From: JBKPCD01 sp046727175
Lineage (GTDB): Bacteria > Acidobacteriota > Vicinamibacteria > Vicinamibacterales > 2-12-FULL-66-21
Assembly (NCBI GenBank): GCA_046727175.1
Contig: JBKPCD010000074.1
Span: 1-5,579, forward strand
Reading direction: 5' to 3'
DNA: 5,579 nucleotides
The notes beneath the pieces are model-generated. The model was given only the letters and a program-made list of their open reading frames with translations. It ran no database searches and was not told the origin of the DNA. A program made the translations under genes and the position numbers. Positions 1-5,045 of this stretch are shown piece by piece (the stretch's first letter is position 1; each line of letters begins with the position of its first letter).

Positions 1-159
1 GAACAGGGCAGCGAACGTGACTGTTTGAATCGTCGACGCTGGTGTCGTGGGGCGGCGTGGTCGCCTGCGCGGATTCTGCCGTGCGAATCGTGGTTCGGCG
101 GTCTCAGAAAGCAAGATGATCGGGTATTGAGATTCAGCGAGCCTTGACAACAACCGTCC
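1..159. other. left edge, no recognisable gene
   Basis: No protein family could be recognised in any frame. One minus-strand frame is open from about 159 to the left edge (about 53 codons), but it lacks a convincing start and is rich in arginine and proline, which is common for chance frames in GC-rich DNA. The transposase remnant to the right would normally continue into this stretch on the minus strand, but none of its expected catalytic-core sequence is present, so the DNA here has been replaced or rearranged. Confidence 0.4.
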
Positions 160-459
160 TCATAGAAGCGGATTGGCCTCAGACATCGTGCGGATCAGCG
201 CCCGCACCTCTTGGGCCACGCTCGGTCGACCCAAACGACGACTCCTCCAGGCCCAGAACCGTCGAAACCCGCGACGGTGCCAGGCGATGACCGTCTCCGG
301 TTTGACGATGACGCGCAGCGGGCGTGACCGCGCGATCACGTGAACCTGGTGACGTAACGCAAGTAGCTCGACGTGGAGGGCGGCGCGTGCGCGCACGCAA
401 TCACGAAGCGTGAGCAAGACGGAGATCAGGACGGCCAGCATCGGCGAGAGCGTACCCAC
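160..459 (-). pseudogene. transposase/integrase (rve-type) N-terminal remnant
   Basis: This 99-residue frame matches the N-terminal region of a group of integrase-core transposases common in Acidobacteriota and related soil bacteria. It has the hydrophobic leader followed by an arginine/alanine-rich segment ending in LLALRHQVHV, then VIVKPETVIAWHRRGFRRFW and finally RALIRTMSEANPL. In intact relatives a stretch of roughly 25 residues (containing a DRLLWVWLSRVW-like motif) separates the RSRP motif from IVKPETV. Here the two motifs are joined directly, so an in-frame internal deletion is inferred. After MSEANPL the family normally continues with a tryptophan and the helix leading into the DDE catalytic core; here there is one leucine and a stop. 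All catalytic residues are therefore absent and the copy cannot be active. The longest frame starts with GTG at 457-459; the family start is more likely the internal ATG seven codons in (MLAVLISV). Family recollection is from memory, not a search. Confidence 0.75.
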
Positions 460-487
460 GGTAGGGCGGCAACATCAACGGTTGGAA

Positions 488-826
488 TCAGAATGGGATT
501 TTCAGGAGCCACAGGTGGAATACGATGCTCTTGCTATCCCGATACAATCTGGCGGAGCTCCCTTGCGTCAGAAAAGTTTGATCGCTGCCGTCCGCGTTCA
601 TCAAGAACAGAACCGACGTGGTAGCCGAGTCGCTTGCAGCGCGCGTTCGGTTGCTGTCGAACACGATTTTCCCCCGTCCTGCGATAACGCCGGCAGACCA
701 TTAGCGGGGATGTGTGTCAGGCGCGGCGCATCAGTGCCGTCAAGATTCATCAGGTAAATCTCGGCAACATCGATGACTCGAGCCGTGGGGTCCTCGCGAG
801 TGCGCGTAAACGGGATCTTCTGTACC
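488..826 (-). pseudogene. TolB-like PD40 beta-propeller protein, C-terminal remnant
   Basis: Two PD40 (WD40-like TolB) repeats can be read on the minus strand. The first has KIPFTRTRED, then EIYLMNLDGTD, then LTHIPANGLPALSQDG. The second has KIVFDSNRTRA, then LFLMNADGSDQTFLT and SKSIVFH. The frame changes between SQDGG and KIVFDSNR at the C5 run 671-675 (G5 on the coding strand), which fits loss of one base. After SKSIVFH family similarity stops and the frame ends at TGA 488-490, so the C terminus is also replaced. The N-terminal propeller blades are absent: the match begins near 826, exactly where an unrelated gene fragment starts on the other strand. Such proteins are typically periplasmic or secreted propellers. 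This copy is too short and broken to fold as one. Assignment to the PD40/TolB superfamily is secure; the exact function of the parent gene is unknown. Confidence 0.75.
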
Positions 827-830
827 CGTG

Positions 831-1085
831 GTGGAAGTGTCACTGTTGACCAGATCACGCTGGTCGACGCATTTGGAAAGCTGCCTCGCGTTTCAGTAAT
901 CAGGGTGGATGCGCAGTGGGCAGAGCACCGAATCCTGGTCGGAGCGGAGAAAATGCTACACGACTTCACCCGTGCCTTGTTTTTCGAACTGTGGCCAGAC
1001 AGATTGCGGAACCTCGGTGCAAGCCCTCAAGATGTGATCGCTGGATTGGAACGGTGGCCGCGCTACCTTCCAGATGATACGCATC
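831..1085 (+). pseudogene. FkbM-family methyltransferase, C-terminal fragment
   Basis: On the plus strand the frame reads VDQITLVDAFGKLP, then VSVIRVDAQWAEHRILVGAE, then TRALFFELWPDRLRNLG and SPQDVIAGLERW. This is the layout of the C-terminal part of FkbM methyltransferases: the TLDD-like strand, the acidic VDVEGAE-type motif, the hydrophobic FFELWP strand and the final helix. The usual glycine of the VDxEGAE motif is tryptophan here (VDAQWAEH), and the acidic residue before it is glutamine, so the motif is degraded. The SAM-binding N-terminal half is missing; in its place is the opposite-strand PD40 remnant. The frame stays open past 1085 to 1345 only because it runs antisense to the next gene, so that tail is not coding. 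It is a different subfamily from the intact FkbM gene at 1103-1876 and is not simply a duplicate of it. Confidence 0.7.
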
Positions 1086-1102
1086 TCGTGACCTGTGGCG
1101 AA

Positions 1103-1876
1103 TCAGTAACGAGCGTCAATCGGAACGAAGAAGTCGTCCTGGTGCCATTCGTTCACGCGCCGGTACCCGTGTTGTGCGAGCAGCGCCACGATCTGGCTTC
1201 GCTTGGGCTCCTCGCGATTATGCTCGATGGTCCAGCCACCAACGCGATATCGATCGAAGGGGAATGCCCGCAGCGCTTCCAGTTCAGCCCCCTCGATGTC
1301 CAGGGATATGAAATGAATGAACTGAGGGGCGCCGGCACGCGCTAGGATGTCGTCGAGGGTGGCCGTCGTCACGTTCACAGTCGGCGCGCGTGCCGCCTTC
1401 TCATTCCAATTGCCTAGCGTGTCGGCAACGCCGCCGAGTCCTCCGGCAGTGTGGAACGCCATGACCAGGCCGGGCTTGCTGAAGATAACCTCTTTAAACA
1501 TCTTGCATGTGCGGCTTTCCATGTGGACAGGAAAGGGATCGATACACACTCCCGTCCATCCACGCTCCTCGAGCGTCCGGCTATTGGACCCAATCGTGCC
1601 GTGACCGGAGCCGACGTCAACGAAGTAGCCGTTGGTCACGTCAGGGAACACTTTCTCGAGCACCCACTTGTCCTGTCCGATTTCGGAGGAGTACTCCGTC
1701 AGACCCCTCGTTTCGTCGAGCGTTACCTGCAGGTTCCGCATGAACGAGAGCTGACAGCACCGGCGGTTCTCCAGAAAGAGCGCGGCTGCGCCACTGCGCT
1801 GAACGGTGACAAAGATGTAAAGCGCGGTGGCGACGACTCCCGCCAATACGAGTGAAGTGCCAATACGAATTCTCAT
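1103..1876 (-). CDS. membrane-anchored FkbM-family SAM-dependent methyltransferase
   Basis: This 257-residue protein is complete. Residues about 7-25 form a single hydrophobic helix after a short basic N terminus (MRIRIG), so it is probably anchored in the inner membrane; which side the enzyme faces cannot be told. The conserved domain starts at EYSSEIGQDKWVLE (61-74). Motif I is YFVDVGSGHG (84-93), the acidic strand is VCIDPFP (110-116), and the FkbM signature SLDIEGAELEALRAFPF is at 191-207, followed by GWTIEHN and a C-terminal QDDFFVP. FkbM enzymes use S-adenosylmethionine, usually for O-methylation of sugars, glycolipids or secondary metabolites; the substrate here is unknown. The ATG at 1874-1876 has an AGGAGA Shine-Dalgarno (1883-1888 on the plus strand) about seven bases upstream, which supports this start. 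The reading frame has no stop or shift and all motifs are kept. It sits among pseudogenes with no partner genes. No promoter or terminator is evident, so whether it is expressed is uncertain. Confidence 0.9.
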   Translation of the reverse strand: MRIRIGTSLVLAGVVATALYIFVTVQRSGAAALFLENRRCCQLSFMRNLQVTLDETRGLTEYSSEIGQDKWVLEKVFPDVTNGYFVDVGSGHGTIGSNSRTLEERGWTGVCIDPFPVHMESRTCKMFKEVIFSKPGLVMAFHTAGGLGGVADTLGNWNEKAARAPTVNVTTATLDDILARAGAPQFIHFISLDIEGAELEALRAFPFDRYRVGGWTIEHNREEPKRSQIVALLAQHGYRRVNEWHQDDFFVPIDARY

Positions 1877-1975
1877 CCTGCGTCTCCTGGTTGAGCTGCG
1901 GCAGCGGCCGGCGGCGTACGTTCAATCGTGTGCAGCGGACATGCCGTACGCTCTGAGGCTCGAAATCGCAGGACT

Positions 1976-2366
1976 TCAGATCGGCGCGCTGGGATATCTG
2001 TGCGTTGCCTCGATGCTGCAGTAATCGCCGAACGGGTTGCCCCGCACGACGACCCCGAATAGATCTTTCTGCCAATCTGCCGTCAGGCGCAGGTTGTCTT
2101 GCGGCTGCGCGCAGGTGAAGCGCCGGATCTCGATCTCGTTTGCCGGAACACGGCTGAAGAGCGCGTTCTCGAATCCTGCGAGCTGAGGCAGTGTCGGGCT
2201 GATTCGGGTGATGTCGGTTTCCGTATGGTTGAAGGCGAGTTGCAGCCGAAGCGTGCCGGTATCCGCGAGCTGTACCGCGTAGTTGACGATGGGATCGACT
2301 CCCTCTGTGACCGTATCATGGCATATCGATGACATTGGTGAAATAACCTGCGCCATTGGCGCTGAT
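1976..2366 (-). pseudogene. TonB-dependent receptor, C-terminal barrel fragment
   Basis: The minus strand reads NGAGYFTNVID in one frame, then DTVTEGVDPIVNYAVQ, TLRLQLAFNHTETDI, NALFSRVPANEIEIRRFT, QPQDNLRLTADWQKDLFGV and GDYCSIEA in another. This matches the late beta-strands of TonB-dependent outer-membrane receptors: the TxGVD strand, a strand with alternating hydrophobic residues, and the R-E-RF-x(3)-QP region followed by a barrel strand. The two frames are separated by a 10-base insertion (2315-2324) between ATCGAT and ACGGTC on the coding strand. The last barrel strands and the terminal aromatic residue expected in a functional receptor are missing; similarity ends around 2000 and the frame stops at 1976. 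On the upstream side the fragment is fused directly to a truncated IS110 transposase. Plug domain, signal peptide and most of the barrel are absent, so it is a relic. Confidence 0.78.
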
Positions 2367-2367
2367 C

Positions 2368-2988
2368 TACCGGGTCCTCCGCGACGAGGGCCGCAAAGCG
2401 TTGGTCAGCGTCGGCCAGTTCCTTGTCGAGGAGCTGCATCACCGAACGCACGGGCACGAGGCTCTCACTCACCGACGCCGGCAGATCCAACGCGGCGAGT
2501 CGCGTCAAAAACGTCTCTGTCGGCCCACCGGCAATCCGATAGCCTGTCGAGCGAGTGATCGCGCGCACCACCGAGATCAGCCGGGTTCGCGCCTCCAGCA
2601 GCTCGCGCCGAACATTCAGATGCCACTGCACCATCCGCTGGCGCGACGACCGACGATGCGCGCATCGATAAATCCCATGGCGACACGCCTCGACGAGGGC
2701 CGCGACATCGCGACGATCGGTTTTCACGCGTCGGCTGCGATGCCCATACATCAAGCCGTAATTCGGATCCGCCACGATGACCTCGTGGCCCAACGTCTCG
2801 AGATGTTGCGCCACCCATTCACTCTCGGTCGATGCTTCGATCAAAATCCGGGCGTGTGGACGCCCCCAGAAGAGTGCCGTCAATCGATCACGCGTCGTGC
2901 GAATGCGCTGATCGATCACCTCCCCGCTCTCCGTAAGGATTCGCACTTGGCTTTCCTTCTTGTGCAGGTCGATGGCACCATACTCCAT
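2368..2988 (-). pseudogene. IS110-family transposase, 3'-truncated
   Basis: The first 207 residues are a well-preserved IS110-family N-terminal DEDD domain. It begins MEYGAIDLHKKES with the first aspartate at D7, then IEASTES with E51, and KTDRRDVAALVEACR with D91 and D94, giving the DEDD set expected of the RuvC-like catalytic domain. A helical linker region (residues about 120-207) follows. At AALVAEDPV (residue 207, position 2368) family similarity stops; the C-terminal Transposase_20 domain with its catalytic serine is entirely missing. Downstream the frame runs on by chance to 2083 through the receptor fragment. IS110 transposases are usually about 340-400 residues, so roughly half is lost and the element cannot move by itself. 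The ATG at 2986-2988 is supported by a GAGAGGAGA Shine-Dalgarno seven bases upstream. Unlike its neighbours the retained half shows no frameshift, which suggests a more recent arrival. Confidence 0.88.
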
Positions 2989-3105
2989 GGCTGGTCTCCT
3001 CTCTTGCGCCTCAGAGCGCGTCTTCGTAGCGTGGAGCGGAAGCTACCACCGCACGAACGAGGCCAGCCGCTTCATCGTATCTACGGGACTTCTGGCGAAG
3101 GTCAA
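2368..3105 (-). mobile_element. truncated IS110-family insertion sequence with its upstream end
   Basis: This covers the broken transposase gene plus about 117 bases of its 5' non-coding leader. The right border is inferred from the point where the neighbouring methyltransferase stops matching its family (after FTDNG, about 3105-3110), which would be the left end of the element in its own orientation. The other end was lost with the 3' half of the transposase gene, at a junction near 2360-2368. IS110 elements generally lack obvious terminal inverted repeats, and none is seen here. The leader contains two small hairpins. One is at 3087-3103, six pairs around a TGGC loop with one bulge. The other is GTAGC (3026-3030) pairing with GCTAC (3042-3046). 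In the IS110 group the leader on this side of the transposase gene can encode the structured bridge RNA. Whether this short leader does so is not shown. Confidence 0.65.
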
Positions 3106-3622
3106 CCATTGTCAGTGAAGCACAACACGTACATGGTTCCATCGTGCTCGGTCACCGACGCTAGACTCGCCACGTATCCTCGTCGCTCGTCGCTGTCGAA
3201 GGTGTGGAACAGTCCGCAGTCCAGCACCGTCTCAACATGCGCTCCAAACGCTCCAACTGGAGGGCGTCAGCCACAGCGAACTCAACCTCGATCCCACGGT
3301 CGTCGGCCTTTTCTCGGGCGATCGCGAGTGCCGTCTCAGCCACGTCAACGCCTAGAACCGACAATCCCAGCGAGGCGATGTGAAGAACGTTCTCGCCCGT
3401 CCCGCAGCCCACGTCGAGCACCGCTCCGGCGAATCCGCCTTCGGATGCCAAACGCACTATTGCTGGCTGCGGCTGGCCAATATCCCAAGGCGCAGGGCCG
3501 TCCTGGTACGACGCATCCCAGGGCAGTCGCGTCATCCGTTCGTGACTGGTTGGGTGCCGACCATTGAACGGATCGTCAGCGACAGTTGCTGATCGCTCTG
3601 ACAACTTCGTCCCCTTCCGCAA
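3102..3622 (-). pseudogene. class I SAM-dependent methyltransferase, frameshifted and C-terminally truncated
   Basis: The N-terminal part reads MTRLPWDASYQDGPAPWDIG, then AIVRLASEGG, motif I VLDVGCGTGEN (68-78 in the longest frame), GVDVAETALAIAREKA and VADAL. At 3234-3235 the frame breaks. Adding one base to the short T run gives a perfect continuation, RMFETVLDCGLFHTFD, then ASVTEHDGTMYVLCFTDNG in the second frame, ending at TGA 3102-3104. This is the usual layout of a Methyltransf_25/11-type enzyme of about 200 residues, but the last 50 or so residues (normally the basic/aromatic strand and a WLA-type ending) are missing, apparently cut off by the IS110 insertion. Two starts are possible. 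One is TTG at 3620-3622, with an AGGTGG ribosome site nine bases upstream. The other is ATG at 3533-3535, which matches where relatives usually begin but has no clear ribosome site. Substrate unknown. Confidence 0.82.
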
Positions 3623-3798
3623 CTGATCTTGCCACCTAATTGTGTCACGCAGAGGTCCTGACTATTCTTCGCGTCAGTGATCAGACAACATTAGAAGGCC
3701 TGTACACAATTTTCACGACGATCCTTTTTGTGCGACGCTAAATGATGATGTTTTCTCGCGGTTCCGATGGTGACCGGCAACGACTGTACACTTCTGGC
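3623..3798. other. divergent intergenic region
   Basis: This stretch separates the minus-strand methyltransferase from the plus-strand acetyltransferase and has more A/T than its surroundings. It is therefore the natural place for both promoters. On the minus strand a TTGTCT-like -35 with a weak AATAG-type -10 can be placed before the AGGTGG ribosome site, but the match is too poor to call. No hairpin terminator, tRNA or repeat was seen. The plus-strand frame of the acetyltransferase is open back to 3742, but those residues do not look conserved. Confidence 0.4.
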
Positions 3799-4074
3799 GT
3801 GGATGATCGACTCACACGGCTTGCGGTCACCGTTAATTGGCGCGGTCTCGCTCTCGGCCACGAGGTCTTCGAAACCGAGGGAGCGACGTTCGTCCGGAAC
3901 ACTCAACCTCCCCGCATCTACGATGCCAATTTCGTGTTCGGCGCCACCGTCTCCGAGCGCAAGGAGATCGAGCGCCTGTTGCTGCGCGCAGCTCACGAAT
4001 ACGCACACGCATCTCGTGTAACGTTTCGTGTGGACCTGTCCCTCGCCAAAACCAGATCTCCTGAGGATTGTTGA
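3799..4074 (+). pseudogene. GNAT-type N-acetyltransferase-like protein, N-terminal fragment
   Basis: From a GTG at 3799 the frame reads VDDRLTRLAVTVNWRGLALG, then HEVFETEGATFVRNTQPPRI, YDANFVFGATVSERKEIERL and LLRAAHEYAHASRVTFRVD. This resembles the N-terminal lobe of a group of bacterial proteins annotated as GNAT N-acetyltransferases, in which an RN-x-PRIYDAN motif is followed by an ERLL-type helix and an RxFxVD strand. Intact relatives continue with a proline-rich TPPAFEARL segment and the acetyl-CoA domain. Here the match stops at VD (4035) and a short unrelated tail follows to TGA 4072-4074. That tail lies entirely inside the left arm of an inverted-repeat element, which therefore appears to have truncated the gene. 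An upstream ATG at 3742 is in frame but its extra residues do not look family-like. No clear Shine-Dalgarno precedes either start. The family call rests on recalled motifs and is moderate. Confidence 0.6.
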
Positions 4075-4264
4075 CGTTCGCGTAGCCGGCTCGGGACGGA
4101 AATGAGCGAGATCCTCGCCGCTCGGTGCTGCCCTCGGCAGCGCGACGCCTTGAAACGGACGAGGTGGAGGCGCTCGCCGAAGCCGGCGACAGCAAAGCGA
4201 GTTGGGCCGCCTCTGCCCGCTACGCCTCAGCAATTCTTGCCCGATCCAGTTTTGGCGAGGGACA
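4037..4264. repeat. 228-bp element bounded by long inverted repeats (MITE-like)
   Basis: The left arm begins TGTCCCTCGCCAAAAC (4037-4052) and the right arm ends with its exact complement GTTTTGGCGAGGGACA (4249-4264). Similarity continues inward with mismatches: GATC is shared, then GATTGTTGA versus AATTGCTGA, then GCGTAGCCGGC (4080-4090) versus GCGTAGCGGGC read on the minus strand (4215-4225). The arms are thus about 50 bases each around a core of about 125 bases that has no recognisable gene. The left tip coincides with the loss of acetyltransferase similarity. No convincing target-site duplication was found in the flanks, and acetyltransferase sequence does not resume on the right. It may be a miniature transposable element, an IS remnant, or two inverted copies of a dispersed repeat. 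No other copy lies in this window. Confidence 0.7.
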
Positions 4265-4267
4265 CCC

Positions 4268-4480
4268 CGGTGGCGAGCGCTCGTTGGTCTGGATCCGCGC
4301 GAAACGCTGAGCCCGGGACAGGGCGCCGAAATCGATCGCGTCTACGAGGCATACCTGGGCCTGGCAGACGATGAGTTCGTTTAGGCAAACCTCGAGATGT
4401 GGATGTCATCGTGAGGCGTCGAGGATCCGCCGCTGCCGGCGTATTTCGCGAGCTCGGGACACTCGGCTTGATCTACAATC
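4268..4480 (+). other. unrecognised coding-like stretch with stop codons
   Basis: One plus-strand frame reads WRALVGLDPRETLSPGQ, then AEIDRVYEAYLGLADDEFV, a TAG at 4382-4384, ANLEMWMSS, a TGA at 4412-4414, and GVEDPPLPAYFASSG. The acidic, helical character on both sides of the two stops, in one unchanged frame, looks like a decayed gene rather than random DNA. I cannot assign a family, and there is no start codon or ribosome site. A second frame is open over 4399-4725 but crosses into the double-ACT gene and is a shadow. A possible -10 box (TACAAT, 4474-4479) has no matching -35. Confidence 0.3.
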
Positions 4481-4497
4481 CGCCGCACACGTGCCGC

Positions 4498-4527
4498 GGG
4501 CAAACATGGTTTGTCCCGTCAGTCGGG
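4498..4527 (+). promoter_or_regulatory. two mutually exclusive hairpins in the leader of the double-ACT gene
   Basis: GGGCAAAC (4498-4505) can pair with GTTTG plus CCC (4509-4513, 4515-4517) around an ATG triloop with one bulged T. The same CCC (4515-4517) with G4518 can pair instead with CGGG (4524-4527) around TCAGT. Only one of the two can form at a time, an arrangement used by attenuators and switches. It lies about 30-60 bases before the start codon. There is no direct evidence of function, and short hairpins are common in GC-rich DNA. Confidence 0.25.
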
Positions 4528-4540
4528 CATGGCGACCGAG

Positions 4541-4548
4541 AAGGAGGT
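4541..4548 (+). promoter_or_regulatory. strong Shine-Dalgarno that fixes the start of the double-ACT gene
   Basis: AAGGAGGT is a near-perfect complement to the 3' end of 16S rRNA. Of the in-frame ATGs at 4550, 4556 and 4562, only the one at 4556 has ideal spacing of seven bases. The ATG at 4550 is too close, and an earlier ATG at 4511 or 4529 would place this motif inside the gene. Confidence 0.8.
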
Positions 4549-4555
4549 CATGCAC

Positions 4556-4942
4556 ATGCTCATGAAAGATCTCACCATCGACTTGGGCGCGGATCGTCCA
4601 GGCATGCTAGCCAAGGCGTTCGAGACTATCGCCAAGGCCAATATCAACGTCGACGGCTATGCCGAGATCGGCGGCACACTGCACGTGCTGACACCGGACG
4701 CGGCCGCGACGCGGCGGGCGCTTGAACCCGCCGGCATTCACGTGCAGAGAGAAGAAGAGGTAGCGGTCGGCCACGTCGAAGATCGTCCCGGCGTTGCCGC
4801 GAGCATCTTCCGGCACATCGCCGACGCCGACGTGAACGTGACGTTCTCGTACGTCGCGATCGGCAATCGGATGATCATCGGGTCTAACAACGTTCCAAAG
4901 CTCGCCGAGATTCTGTCGAAGGAGCCCGCAATGGCCGTGTGA
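4556..4942 (+). CDS. stand-alone double-ACT-domain protein
   Basis: With the start chosen by the ribosome site the protein has 128 residues and is made of two ACT domains only. The first (about 4-64) has DLTIDLGADRPGML, where DRPGML is the classic ligand-binding loop after strand 1, then the helix AKAFETIAKANINVDGYAE. The second (about 68-125) has VGHVEDRPGVAASIFRHIAD, then ADVNVTFSYVAIGNRMII. ACT domains bind amino acids or similar small ligands and normally control a fused enzyme; stand-alone tandem ACT proteins act as separate sensors or regulators, cytoplasmic, with partners mostly unknown. No catalytic or DNA-binding segment is present. The frame is uninterrupted, both DRPG loops are kept, and the gene has its own ribosome site and terminator, so it looks like a functional single-gene transcription unit. 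Neighbours give no clue to the ligand or target. Confidence 0.92.
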   Translation: MLMKDLTIDLGADRPGMLAKAFETIAKANINVDGYAEIGGTLHVLTPDAAATRRALEPAGIHVQREEEVAVGHVEDRPGVAASIFRHIADADVNVTFSYVAIGNRMIIGSNNVPKLAEILSKEPAMAV

Positions 4943-4988
4943 CATCCGGCTGTTGTGACATTCTTCGGCCCGCGCACGTGAACAACGT

Positions 4989-5027
4989 CGAGGCCGGCAC
5001 GGTTCACGCCGGCCTCGCCGCGCTTTT
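4989..5027 (+). terminator. intrinsic terminator of the double-ACT gene
   Basis: A perfect 10-bp stem, CGAGGCCGGC (4989-4998) with GCCGGCCTCG (5008-5017), encloses a 9-base loop. It is followed after six bases by TTTT (5024-5027) and a pyrimidine-rich run. It lies 46 bases past the stop codon. The T-run is on the plus-strand side, so it serves this gene; toward the facing minus-strand remnant there is no comparable T-run. Confidence 0.8.
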
Positions 5028-5045
5028 CTCGCTCTTCCGTGAGAC

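Noticed and set aside
773..1345. A 190-residue plus-strand frame as one gene
   Set aside because: Only about 831-1085 matches FkbM. The start lies antisense to the PD40 remnant and the end lies antisense to the intact FkbM gene.
1641..2075. A 144-residue minus-strand frame covering the start of the FkbM gene
   Set aside because: It overlaps the FkbM N terminus in another frame, has no family motif, and lacks the ribosome site that supports the FkbM start.
2083..2367. Extra C-terminal 94 residues of the IS110 transposase frame
   Set aside because: They are an out-of-frame reading of the TonB receptor fragment, full of serine and arginine, with no Transposase_20 motif.
2356..3567. A 403-residue plus-strand open frame, the longest in the window
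   Set aside because: It is antisense to the IS110 transposase and to the methyltransferase, both with clear family motifs. Its translation is rich in R, P and H with no recognisable domain, which is typical of shadow frames.
3691..4233. A 180-residue minus-strand frame through the acetyltransferase and the repeat
   Set aside because: It is antisense to the conserved acetyltransferase motifs. Its FGEG-type stretch arises from the inverted-repeat arm and is mirrored at the other arm.
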